Source: Phyllobacterium sp. OV277 (GTDB lineage Bacteria; Pseudomonadota; Alphaproteobacteria; Rhizobiales; Rhizobiaceae). From it: a stretch of 64,000 nucleotides of DNA. The notes under the pieces are model-generated. The model saw only the letters and a list, made by a program, of their open reading frames with translations, was not told the origin of the DNA and searched no databases. Shown here piece after piece: positions 56,767 through 64,000 of this stretch. Numbering within the stretch: the stretch's first letter is position 1; every line of letters begins with the position of its first letter. The position numbers and the translations under genes were made by a program. The stretch is from positions 496,001 to 560,000 of the forward strand of contig NZ_FNIY01000002.1 of NCBI RefSeq assembly GCF_900104355.1. The letters run 5' to 3'.

Positions 56767-56791
56767 TGCCGGAAGAACCAGTCTTCCGGCA
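56767..56791 (-). terminator. probable terminator of phaZ
   Basis: TGCCGGAAGA and TCTTCCGGCA form a perfect ten-base-pair stem around ACCAG, 27 bases after the phaZ stop. On the minus strand a short T-stretch (TTTG) follows, so termination is likely but not strong. Confidence 0.65.
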
Positions 56792-56818
56792 ATTCAATTT
56801 TATGCTCTAAAACTGTGT

Positions 56819-58096
56819 TCAGCCGCGAACGCGTTTGCCGATCGGCGTCACATTGCTCTTGCGATTGGCCTGAGCGTGATCATTAACAAATTTGACAATA
56901 CGTGGTGCAATTTCAGCACGGAACCGCGATCCATTGAACACGCCGTAGTGGCCAACCTTATCCTGCAGATGGTGCATGCGCATGTGATCAGGGATATTCA
57001 CACACAGGGTTTGGGCGGCTTTGGTCTGGCCGACACCCGAAATGTCGTCGTTCTCACCCTCAACAGTCAGAAGGGCAACCGTGCGGATTGACGAAGGGTC
57101 GACCAGCTTGCCGCGATGGGTCATTTCGCCCTTGGGCAGGGACTGTTTGACAAAAACCGTATCGACCGTCTGCAGATAGAATTCTGCGGTCAGATCCATC
57201 ACGGCCAGATATTCGTCATAGAACTCGCGGTGTTTGTCAGCGGAATCGCCATCTTCCTTGACAAGATGCATGAAGAATTCCTTGTGCGCCGTGATATGGC
57301 GGTCAAGATTCATGCTCATAAAGCCGGAAAGCTGCAGAAAGCCGGGATAAACGTCACGCATGAAGCCCGCATGCGGCCATGGCACCGACATGATGACATT
57401 GTCGCGAAACCAGTTGATGCCCTTTTCCTCGGCCAGAATATTGACCGCTGTCGGGTTCTTGCGCGTGTCGATTGGGCCGCCCATCAGTGTCATGCTTGAT
57501 GGGGCAAACCTGTCGCCATCGGCTTCCATGATGGATACTGCTGCAAGAACTGGGACGGATGGCTGACAGACGGCCACCACATGGGTGTCTTCCCCCAGAG
57601 CGTGAAACATTTTGATGACGTAATCAATGTAGTCATCGAGATCGAAACGGCCTGCACTCAGCGGCACGGAGCGCGCGTCAACCCAATCGGTAATGTAGAC
57701 TTCGGCATGGGGCAACAGCGCCTCGACCGTCCCGCGCAGCAGCGTCGCGTAGTGACCGGACATGGGCGCAACAACGAGAATCTTTGGATCAGCTGCACGC
57801 TTGGACGACAGTGCGCGCTTGAAGTGGATCACATTGCAGAATGGTTTCGACCAGACGATCTTCTCGCGGATTTCCACCTCTTCACCATCCACGACGGTCG
57901 TCGGGAGGTTGAAAGCAGGCTTGGCATAGGCGCGTGTCGTGCGCTCGAACAGCTCGCAGCCAGCGGTGATGGAACGGCCGATAATCGTTTGCGATAAAGG
58001 ATTGAGCGGATTGTCGTAGAACAGCTTGGTTGCGTCCGCCAAGGCCCGGTACGGCTGCAGGGCGGCATGATTAAGTTCATAAAGCTGGTAGAACAT
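56819..58096 (-). CDS. phaZ: intracellular polyhydroxyalkanoate depolymerase
   Basis: PhaZ degrades stored polyhydroxybutyrate. The 425-residue protein has the rhizobial intracellular-type pattern: VVAPMSGHYATLLRGTVEAL, VYITDWVDARSVPLSAGRFD, VVAVCQPSVPVLAAV (the lipase-box-like Cys nucleophile), VEGENDDISGVGQT and VGHYGVFNGSRFR with the His. It has no signal peptide, in keeping with action on granules in the cytosol. The gene stands alone. Confidence 0.94.
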   Translation of the reverse strand: MFYQLYELNHAALQPYRALADATKLFYDNPLNPLSQTIIGRSITAGCELFERTTRAYAKPAFNLPTTVVDGEEVEIREKIVWSKPFCNVIHFKRALSSKRAADPKILVVAPMSGHYATLLRGTVEALLPHAEVYITDWVDARSVPLSAGRFDLDDYIDYVIKMFHALGEDTHVVAVCQPSVPVLAAVSIMEADGDRFAPSSMTLMGGPIDTRKNPTAVNILAEEKGINWFRDNVIMSVPWPHAGFMRDVYPGFLQLSGFMSMNLDRHITAHKEFFMHLVKEDGDSADKHREFYDEYLAVMDLTAEFYLQTVDTVFVKQSLPKGEMTHRGKLVDPSSIRTVALLTVEGENDDISGVGQTKAAQTLCVNIPDHMRMHHLQDKVGHYGVFNGSRFRAEIAPRIVKFVNDHAQANRKSNVTPIGKRVRG

Positions 58097-58290
58097 TCCA
58101 CTGTCCGATCATATCAACACAACGGCGATCTCAAAAACATGATCATCAAAGATGAATATGTTCTTGACGGGAGGATAACCCTAGCCGGTTTAATTGATAT
58201 TGCAATGCAACAAAAGGATTAGTGGGGAGAAAGATGTTCACAAATGTCTGTGCAGGCGCAACATAAATTGCGCACTGCACAGGTAAAGGG

Positions 58291-58578
58291 TCAGGCACCT
58301 TCGACAATGACCATCTCGCCTTCGGCATATTGCTGCCGGATGGCTTTGGCGGCCTGATATTCCGGTGAGTTGTAGCAGTCGAGCGCGTGCTGCACCGACG
58401 GAAACTCGATCACGACATTGCGGGCGCGCACGGTACCTTCAAGCTGATGATATGTGCCGCCGCGTGCCAGAAAATTCGCGCCGTAACGCTCAAAGGCCGG
58501 TTTTGCTGTCGCTATGTAACCCTTATAGCCTTCCGCGTCCTTCACATCGATACGCGCTATCCAATATCCCTTGGCCAT
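58291..58578 (-). CDS. DUF1330 domain protein
   Basis: A 95-residue dimeric alpha-beta barrel protein of the DUF1330 family: MAKGYWIARIDVKDAEGYKG, FLARGGTYHQLEG, ARNVVIEFPSVQHALDCYNS, PEYQAAKAIRQQYAEGEMVI. The function of the family is unknown. The start at 58576-58578 follows GGGAGGA; an ATG 12 bases earlier is too close to it. It lies 50 bases after pyrF on the same strand and is probably cotranscribed, as in Brucella relatives. Confidence 0.93.
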   Translation of the reverse strand: MAKGYWIARIDVKDAEGYKGYIATAKPAFERYGANFLARGGTYHQLEGTVRARNVVIEFPSVQHALDCYNSPEYQAAKAIRQQYAEGEMVIVEGA

Positions 58579-58628
58579 AATTCCTCCCAAACTACACGAG
58601 CGGTTCGCCCGAACTCCGGCAGATTTGA

Positions 58629-59327
58629 TCAGACACCCGCCATTTCGGCAAGGATCGCTTCAGCCGCAACCTTCGGATCGGCGGCGCTGACGATTGGACG
58701 AGCAACAACGAGATGGCTTGCACCGGCACGCAGGGCATCGGACGGTGTCATGACGCGTTTCTGATCACCAACATCGGCGCCCTTTGGCCGGATACCGGGG
58801 GTGACGACAGCAAGATCGGGACCGACGATTTTGCGCACAGCAGAGGCCTCCGCAGCGGAGCAGACTATGCCGCCCATTCCCGCACGCAGCGCCTGTTCCG
58901 CCCGGATCAGCACCAGCGTGTGCGGATCATGTTCATAACCGGCATCAATCATGTCCTGCTGGTCCATGGAGGTGAGCACGGTGACGCCAAGCAAGCACAG
59001 ATCTGAACCGCGCGCTGCTTCCACAGCGGCCTTCATTGCCTTGGGATAGGCATGGAGTGTCAGCATGGAAACGCCCATCTTGACAATGTTCTCGACACCC
59101 TTTGCGACCGTATTGTCGATATCGAGGAGCTTCATGTCCAAGAAGACTTTTTTGCCTGACTGGACAAGCTCCGTTGCAAAACCGAGGCCGCCGGCGAAGG
59201 CCAGCTGATAGCCGATTTTATAGAAGGATACCGTATCCCCGAGGGTGCTGACGATATCGCCTGCCGCCTTCAGGTCAGGCACATCAAGGCCTACGATGAG
59301 GCGATCGCGCAAAGCCGCTTCCATCAT
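58629..59327 (-). CDS. pyrF: orotidine 5'-phosphate decarboxylase
   Basis: PyrF forms UMP from OMP in pyrimidine synthesis. The 232-residue TIM barrel begins [13 protein letters not shown] and has the catalytic block [20 protein letters not shown] (Asp-x-Lys-x2-Asp) and [17 protein letters not shown] with the phosphate-binding residues. I use ATG 59325-59327; the next codon is also ATG. An earlier in-frame start at 59366 gives an unmatched N-terminus. Confidence 0.96.
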   Translation of the reverse strand: MMEAALRDRLIVGLDVPDLKAAGDIVSTLGDTVSFYKIGYQLAFAGGLGFATELVQSGKKVFLDMKLLDIDNTVAKGVENIVKMGVSMLTLHAYPKAMKAAVEAARGSDLCLLGVTVLTSMDQQDMIDAGYEHDPHTLVLIRAEQALRAGMGGIVCSAAEASAVRKIVGPDLAVVTPGIRPKGADVGDQKRVMTPSDALRAGASHLVVARPIVSAADPKVAAEAILAEMAGV

Positions 59328-59421
59328 GACAAACCACCTTTTCCGTTGATCGCCATCCCATGACACACCAATGCGCGATAGGGAAGATCAGAACAGCAAA
59401 AGTGCAGACAAAAGCGGCCTG

Positions 59422-60003
59422 TTAACGGGTTTTTGCCAGCCTTGCGTGATCAATCAGCGACTGGCAGGTTCGTTCCATGGCTCTGGTGGTCCGGCTATCG
59501 TGGAAGGAGCCTTCTGCTGCAAAGGCCTCGTGGGCATGGGCAACCGAACATTGCTCGCTGATAATCTGCGTTCCCACATTCATCAGAACCGACCGCAAAT
59601 GATAGAGGCCACGAATACCGGCGAAATTGCCGTCGGATGATGAACAGAGCGCAACAATCTTGCCCGCATAGGGCTTAAGAGGCTTTTCACCGTCCCTGGA
59701 AATACGGCTGACCCAATCAATGGTGTTTTTCAGAAGCGGTGGGATGGAGGAATTATATTCAGGCGAGGCAATCAGAATGCCGTCATGGGCTGCAAACAGC
59801 CGCCCGAGCTTCATGGCGTTTTCCGGGATGCCTTTTTCGGACTCCAAATCCTGATCCATGATGGGTAGCGGATAATCGATCAGGGCAAGGCGTGTCACAT
59901 CAGCACCCAGAGCCGCCAATGTCTTCGTCGCAACATCAGCAACCTGGCCACTGAAAGCACCGGTACGATTCGAACCTGCGAAAACAAGGATCTTCGGCAG
60001 CAT
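59422..60003 (-). CDS. NADPH-dependent FMN reductase family protein (flavodoxin-like)
   Basis: A 193-residue flavoprotein. ILVFAGSNRTGAFSGQVADV holds the FMN phosphate site, LIASPEYNSSIPPLLKNTID is the family signature, and VALCSSSDGNFAGIRGLYHL follows. Such enzymes reduce FMN, quinones or chromate with NADPH. AAGGGAACC lies before the ATG at 60001-60003; a longer reading to 60063 would overlap the pmtA end. It follows pmtA by 38 bases on the same strand. Confidence 0.9.
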   Translation of the reverse strand: MLPKILVFAGSNRTGAFSGQVADVATKTLAALGADVTRLALIDYPLPIMDQDLESEKGIPENAMKLGRLFAAHDGILIASPEYNSSIPPLLKNTIDWVSRISRDGEKPLKPYAGKIVALCSSSDGNFAGIRGLYHLRSVLMNVGTQIISEQCSVAHAHEAFAAEGSFHDSRTTRAMERTCQSLIDHARLAKTR

Positions 60004-60041
60004 ATGGTTCCCTTCGGGGGTCAAACGGCGAAAGCAGGTTA

Positions 60042-60635
60042 TCAGGCGTGGCGGTAAATCCACAGGCGGGCGGGCGGCACATTGCGGATGATGAAATCGA
60101 GATGCTCGATTTTGTAATTACCGCGACCGGCAGGAACCGGCGACATCGGGCCGTAAGTGATCTGAACAATCGGACGGCCATGTGGAACCCGGCGCAGCAG
60201 GTCCTCGATAATCTTCACGCGGTCACCAACCGGGAAATTCAAAAGCGGCACCGCCGAGACGACCGAATCAAACATCTGTCCCTTGTGCTCGCCAAGTGTC
60301 TTGTCGAGATTGAAGGCATCGCCCTCGATAATATTCACACCGGGGAAATCTTCGCGCAAATGTTCGGCAAAATCTGCGGAATATTCAACGCAGAAGAGGT
60401 TTTCAGGTGTAACGCCGCGATTGAGGATCGCGCGCGTGATTACGCCAGTGCCCGGCCCAAGCTCCAGAACAGGCAGACCGGAATGGGGATTAACGACACT
60501 GGCCATACGGCGCGCCGTGATGGAACTGGTCGGGAGAATTGAACCCACTGCCTTCGGACCATGCATCCAGCCCTTGAAAAAGCGGATTTCCTCGCCGAAT
60601 CTCTCAGCGAGTTTCTTTCCCAGTGGTCGTGTCAT
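60042..60635 (-). CDS. pmtA: phosphatidylethanolamine N-methyltransferase (rhizobial PmtA type)
   Basis: PmtA methylates phosphatidylethanolamine, in three steps to phosphatidylcholine, using AdoMet at the membrane surface. The 197-residue protein shows KGWMHGPKAVGSILPTSSI, the AdoMet motif VLELGPGTGVITRAIL, VVSAVPLLNFPVGDRV and VQITYGPMSPVP, as in the Sinorhizobium-type enzyme. The start at 60633-60635 is chosen because GGGAGGATGGG lies at right distance; an ATG 6 bases earlier is possible. It lies 84 bases after dnaJ. Confidence 0.92.
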   Translation of the reverse strand: MTRPLGKKLAERFGEEIRFFKGWMHGPKAVGSILPTSSITARRMASVVNPHSGLPVLELGPGTGVITRAILNRGVTPENLFCVEYSADFAEHLREDFPGVNIIEGDAFNLDKTLGEHKGQMFDSVVSAVPLLNFPVGDRVKIIEDLLRRVPHGRPIVQITYGPMSPVPAGRGNYKIEHLDFIIRNVPPARLWIYRHA

Positions 60636-60719
60636 TCCCATCCTCCCGTCGCATATTGACAGATTTATGACGCAACTCGTGGCGGAAGCAAGGCCAGTCA
60701 CCTCACTTTGGCAACAAAT

Positions 60720-61850
60720 TTACTCGCTCAGTCCTTCAAAGAATTCCTTCATGCGAGCAAAGAAGCCCGATGATTGCGGGCTATTGTCCTGCGACGACAC
60801 ACGCTCAAACTCTTCCAGCAATTCGCGCTGGCGCTTGTTGAGGTTTTGCGGCGTCTCGATCGCGATCTGGATATAGAGATCGCCCATGGCAGGCTGGCGC
60901 AAGACCGGCATGCCCTTGCCTTTAAGGCGGAACTGCTTGGCGTTCTGCGTGCCTTCAGGGATTTTGACCCGTGTCTGCGTGCCGTCAAGCGTCGCCACTT
61001 CAAACTGGCCGCCAAGCGCAGCGGTGGTCATGGAAATGGGCACCTTGCAATAAAGGTCCGACCCATCCCGCTGGAAGAACTCATGCGGTTTCAGCGACAG
61101 GAAAATATAAAGATCGCCCGAAGGTCCGCCGCGGACACCCGCCTCGCCTTCGCCAGTCAGACGAATGCGTGTACCATCTTCGATACCCGCCGGAATGTTA
61201 ACCGACAGCGAACGCTCTTCGGTGATTCGGCCCTGACCTGAACATTTCGTGCAGGGGTCTTTGATGGTCTGACCGCGACCATGGCAGGTCGGGCAGGTAC
61301 GCTCGATGGAGAAGAAGCCTTGCGCTGCCCGGACACGGCCGGAACCGCCACAGGTGTTGCACGTGACGGGTGATGTGCCCGGCTTGGCGCCGCTGCCGGA
61401 ACATTCATCACATGTGATGGAGGTTGGCACGCGGATCTGGGCTGTCTTGCCCGCATAGGCCTCCTCAAGCGTGATTTCCATATTGTAGCGAAGGTCAGCG
61501 CCACGTTCGCGGCCACCGGAGCGACGCTGGCGGCCACCGCCCATCATCTCGCCGAAAATGTCTTCGAAAATATCGGCAAAACCACCGGCGCCGCCAAAAC
61601 CGCCGCCTCCGCCGCCCATACCACCATTTTCAAACGCAGCGTGACCGAACCGGTCATAGGCCGCGCGCTTGTTGGGGTCTTTCAGCGTTTCGTAAGCTTC
61701 GCCGATTTCCTTGAATTTGTGCTCGGCCTTTTCATCGCCCGGATTCTTGTCGGGGTGATATTGCATCGCCAGTTTACGGAAAGCGCTCTTGAGCTCCTTC
61801 TCATCAGCGCCTCTCGCTACGCCGAGGGTTTCGTAATAGTCAGCCTTCAT
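60720..61850 (-). CDS. dnaJ: chaperone DnaJ
   Basis: DnaJ delivers unfolded proteins to DnaK and stimulates its ATPase. The 376-residue protein has the J domain with HPD (about 5-70), a Gly/Phe-rich stretch (about 75-105; [16 protein letters not shown]), four Cys-x2-Cys-x-Gly-x-Gly zinc repeats ([32 protein letters not shown]) and the C-terminal substrate domain. It is separated from dnaK by about 2 kb with a gene-free repeat region and one small gene, whereas dnaK and dnaJ usually lie close together. Confidence 0.98.
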   Translation of the reverse strand: MKADYYETLGVARGADEKELKSAFRKLAMQYHPDKNPGDEKAEHKFKEIGEAYETLKDPNKRAAYDRFGHAAFENGGMGGGGGGFGGAGGFADIFEDIFGEMMGGGRQRRSGGRERGADLRYNMEITLEEAYAGKTAQIRVPTSITCDECSGSGAKPGTSPVTCNTCGGSGRVRAAQGFFSIERTCPTCHGRGQTIKDPCTKCSGQGRITEERSLSVNIPAGIEDGTRIRLTGEGEAGVRGGPSGDLYIFLSLKPHEFFQRDGSDLYCKVPISMTTAALGGQFEVATLDGTQTRVKIPEGTQNAKQFRLKGKGMPVLRQPAMGDLYIQIAIETPQNLNKRQRELLEEFERVSSQDNSPQSSGFFARMKEFFEGLSE

Positions 61851-62089
61851 CCAAACACTCGTTCCATGAAATCATAAAGCCTCACGCAGAAGCTTGTTTT
61901 AGAGCGGTATTTAGGTGCTCAACGCCCGGAATGCCATAGCCTTCTTGGATTGATTCGCTCCAAGTGCCGCATATTTGCGCATTATTGCGTTTGTGTGGCA
62001 ATCCTTCCACGGTTTTATGCACTTATGAAATACAAAATGCCTGATCATCCCCTCTTGAAGGTGTGTTGCGCGTGGTTCGTGGTTCGAGG

Positions 62090-62197
62090 TTCGACAAGCT
62101 CACCATGAGGGAGAGGGTGGATGCAAGGGAGTCAAGTTCTGCAGAATTGTCGATGTGCATTGCAATCCTCACCCTCCCTCATGGTGAGCTTGTCGAA
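62090..62197. repeat. inverted repeat 1, TTCGACAAGCTCACCATGAG type
   Basis: The left arm (62090-62119, starting TTCGACAAGCTCACCATGAG) pairs with the right arm (62170-62197, ending GGTGAGCTTGTCGAA) with one two-base gap. The core TTCGACA-x-GCTCACCATGAGG recurs in repeat 3 and is typical of a dispersed palindromic family in alphaproteobacteria. Confidence 0.8.
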
Positions 62198-62525
62198 GGG
62201 CGCAACAATGGTTTTTGCAGCCAACCAGATTATGCTTCCCCGTTGCCACACCCGCTTTCGCGTCTGGCCATTGGAAAAGTGGGAAAGACGGGCGGTCCAT
62301 CGGGAGCGCTGAAGTCTTTGGTTGGTGTTGCGGTGAGTATGCTCCCCGGAGCTTTTCTTATTGGCTAAATAGAACGTGTTCCATTTAATCAGAAAAGCAC
62401 CTGGACCACCCGCCCCGGCGATTTGTGTTCCCGCTCTTCACCGGTTTCCTGGCTGTCAGGCTCAGTACCGGCATAAGAGCGGACCTCTCCAGCTTGCGAG
62501 ACTACCACCCGCAAACAGAAGCGCC

Positions 62526-62578
62526 GGTCCTTTCCTGACTTCGAATAGTTTCCGGAAGCATTCCCGCCGGAAAGGACC
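62526..62578. repeat. short inverted repeat GGTCCTTTCC
   Basis: GGTCCTTTCC (62526-62535) is matched by GGAAAGGACC (62569-62578), a ten-base stem around a 33-base loop. It may be part of a further decayed palindromic element. Confidence 0.5.
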
Positions 62579-62668
62579 CCATCAGAATAAGCGAGGTTGG
62601 AGAAACGTGGATAAGTTGGTGGTGATTTTTTTGAGAATGGTGGTTTGGGTGGCGTTCACAGTGGTGCT

Positions 62669-62828
62669 CACCCCCCTCTGTCCTGTCGGACATCTCCCCC
62701 ACAAGGGGGGAGATCAGCTGTCACTACTGCCTTTGCACAATCGAAAACGTTTCAAATTGTGCAAAGGCGTCGATGTGAATGTGATCTCCTCCTTGTGGGG
62801 GAGATGTCCGACAGGACAGAGGGGGGTG
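62669..62828. repeat. inverted repeat 2, CTGTCCTGTCGGACATCTCC type, with inner hairpin
   Basis: The left arm (62669-62716) and right arm (62782-62828) pair over about 47 bases with one single-base gap. Inside lies a second stem, CTTTGCACAAT (62731-62741) with ATTGTGCAAAG (62756-62766). The whole forms a two-part cruciform-like structure. Confidence 0.85.
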
Positions 62829-62870
62829 TTTGCATCTGCCAATGTTGCAGGTGTTGAACACAGTTTCTTG

Positions 62871-63021
62871 TTGCATCAAGATCGTGCATGGTTCGACAGG
62901 CTCACCATGAGGGAGAGCGTTGGCCGCAACGCTAATCGCGAACGTCGCAGATCATAGCACCCTGCAACCTGCCCATCTCCCTCATGGTGAACCTGTCGAA
63001 CCATGCACGATCTTGATGCAA
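62871..63021. repeat. inverted repeat 3, 46-base near-perfect palindrome arms
   Basis: Left arm 62871-62916 and right arm 62976-63021 are complementary at 45 of 46 positions, around a 59-base loop. The inner halves repeat the GACAGGCTCACCATGAGGG core of repeat 1; the outer halves (TTGCATCAAGATCGTGCATG) are extra. A single further half copy (CTTCGACAGGCTCA) occurs at 63068. Confidence 0.88.
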
Positions 63022-63138
63022 ATATTTGAAAACGATACGGAAAATGCGATGCCGTACGCGATTGATCCTTCGACAGGCTCAGGAAGCGCCATGAGAGACG
63101 TATAAGCTCGTCAACAGGATGCGAGACGGTTTTGAACC

Positions 63139-63657
63139 TTAATCCCATCCCTCGAACTCGTGGTACTCCAATTCTCGCCACGTGAGGTCGCTGTCACCTG
63201 CAATCAGATCCCGTGCGGCTTCCATGATGGAGGCGCCATCATAAAGGACTTTACAATCGCAGTCTGACAGTGCGCCGTGGGTCAGCGTCGCAATGATCGC
63301 ACTGGTCAAACTTGCAAAGCGAAGTTCAAAACTGTCGGAAGCACCGGTGAAATAGAAACTGACCAGCTTGCGATAGGTTTTGAGTTTCTTCTGATCTTCC
63401 TCGCTGTGGCCATCGTCTTCATCCAGTTCGTTGTCATCAACAGAAAGCTCAAAACCGCTCACGAGATCCTTGTCTCTCATGTTCTCGAATGTAGAACTCG
63501 GCACGCGAAACCTGATTGGCAGGAAGCCTGATTGGCTCTCCAATGAAAAATCGGGAGGAAACTCACAAATCATGCCAAACTTGTTCAGTTCCTCGAGAAT
63601 CGCTGGAATAAGATCGTCAGAAATTTCGTTCGTATACACATTGATATCGATACTCAT
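63139..63657 (-). CDS. small acidic hypothetical protein
   Basis: A 172-residue protein, strongly acidic in the middle (ELSVDDNELDEDDGHSEEDQ), with an alpha/beta N-terminus (SIDINVYTNEISDDLIPAIL) and a helical C-terminus ending in Trp-Asp. I recognise no family; the charge and size recall immunity proteins or small regulators, but there is no toxin-like neighbour. It lies between the repeat region and dnaK, an insertion in the usual dnaK-dnaJ neighbourhood. The start has AAAGGATT upstream. Confidence 0.65.
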   Translation of the reverse strand: MSIDINVYTNEISDDLIPAILEELNKFGMICEFPPDFSLESQSGFLPIRFRVPSSTFENMRDKDLVSGFELSVDDNELDEDDGHSEEDQKKLKTYRKLVSFYFTGASDSFELRFASLTSAIIATLTHGALSDCDCKVLYDGASIMEAARDLIAGDSDLTWRELEYHEFEGWD

Positions 63658-63864
63658 TGCGTAATCCTTTGAAAAATTTTGATAAAATAATCGGTTTCAA
63701 CCTCCGGAGCGCGAATAAGCCGGAGATCGCGATGGGAATATTGATTCCAATAGGCACTCTAAAAATCTGCACATGTTCTTCATATGTTCACACGCATTTG
63801 ACGTCAATTAGGCGAAAGTCGCACCTCGTTTTCCGCACTGCGCGCAAGCCGGAAATAAACAGGC

Positions 63865-63896
63865 AAACAAAAAGCCCGGCACAAGGCCGGGCTTTT
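63865..63896 (-). terminator. Rho-independent terminator of dnaK
   Basis: On the minus strand AAAAGCCCGGC and GCCGGGCTTTT pair around a five-base loop, followed by TTTTTGTTTG. It lies about 20 bases after the dnaK stop. Confidence 0.9.
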
Positions 63897-63917
63897 CATC
63901 AGATTATGTGCTGCAGA

Positions 63918-64000
63918 TTATGCAGATTTCTTCTTGCCGTTTTCGTCGATTTCTTCGAAATCGGCATCGACAACATCGTCATGTTCCTTGGCCGTGGCTG
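63918..64000 (-). CDS. dnaK: chaperone DnaK, last 26 residues (cut by window edge)
   Basis: The final bases on the minus strand encode a C-terminal tail ending KEHDDVVDADFEEIDENGKK and KSA, the typical acidic EEVD-like end of alphaproteobacterial DnaK, with stop TAA at 63918-63920. The rest lies beyond the right edge. DnaK is the Hsp70 partner of DnaJ encoded to the left. Confidence 0.93.
   Translation of the reverse strand, partial: ATAKEHDDVVDADFEEIDENGKKKSA

Larger units (their letters stand above)
61851..63138. other. gene-free repeat region between dnaJ and the acidic hypothetical gene
   Basis: About 1.3 kb without a credible gene. It contains at least three large inverted repeats (62090-62197, 62669-62828, 62871-63021) plus smaller stems. 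Open frames here run through the repeats and differ in each element, so I treat them as chance. Confidence 0.75.

Noticed and set aside
62063-62957. open frames across the dnaJ-dnaK gap
   Set aside because: They consist mostly of palindromic repeat sequence and have no credible start or composition.
62090-63021. CRISPR array
   Set aside because: The repeats are inverted, few, of different kinds and not regularly spaced; no cas genes are present in the window.

Overview
The window looks like chromosomal DNA of an alphaproteobacterium of the Hyphomicrobiales (Rhizobiales), most likely near Brucella/Ochrobactrum or Phyllobacterium. This rests on the gene content and order (aroA-cmk-rpsA; NDUFA9-like gene-uppP-GST-queG; dnaK-dnaJ-pmtA with pyrF and phaZ close by), a rhizobial-type PmtA, a class II AroA very close to the Agrobacterium CP4 type, and alphaproteobacterial family proteins (TIGR02300, BTLCP). 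The genus is an inference; no rRNA gene is present to settle it.

Layout. 1-7.6 kb: a cut EamA-type transporter, small membrane and hypothetical proteins, tRNA-Ala(GGC), then aroA, a small membrane gene, a membrane-anchored-looking cmk, and rpsA. 7.6-13.9 kb: a sugar/polyol cassette (polyol dehydrogenase and orphan solute-binding protein on the minus strand, divergent from a LacI-type regulator, a PfkB kinase and a GatZ-type protein) that fits D-altritol/D-tagatose catabolism; two copies of a palindromic operator tie the two arms together. 13.9-27.4 kb: a GH8 glycanase, an NDUFA9-like SDR, uppP, GST, queG, SDR, an alcohol dehydrogenase, mepA, mgsA, glk, an MsbA-like exporter, dapB and gpmA.

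27.5-37.6 kb: a roughly 10 kb genomic island inserted in the 3' end of tRNA-Leu(CAG). It has a P4-type integrase beside the tRNA, att repeats at both ends, matching paired arm-type repeats near both ends and its own copy of the tRNA terminator. It carries a coiled-coil protein of unknown role, an AlpA-like regulator behind two palindromes 21 bp apart, a HTH/Zn-ribbon protein, a second tyrosine recombinase, and a compact restriction operon: type III Mod, type III Res and an Mrr-type nuclease. This island is the most interesting part of the window.

37.7-50.3 kb: two hypothetical genes and a complete hexuronate cassette: uxaA (plus), an ABC importer with uxuB and uxaC (minus), then a GntR/FCD regulator and uxuA (plus). 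Three copies of a TAATATATTA palindrome mark the three transcription units and probably bind the GntR protein. 50.7-61.9 kb: an RlpA-like protein, gshB, a LysR regulator, a metallo-beta-lactamase-fold protein whose metal motif is lost, yifB/comM, a BTLCP protease, phaZ, a DUF1330 gene, pyrF, an FMN reductase, pmtA and dnaJ. 61.9-63.1 kb is gene-free and holds several large palindromic repeats. The window ends with a small acidic hypothetical gene and the 3' end of dnaK.
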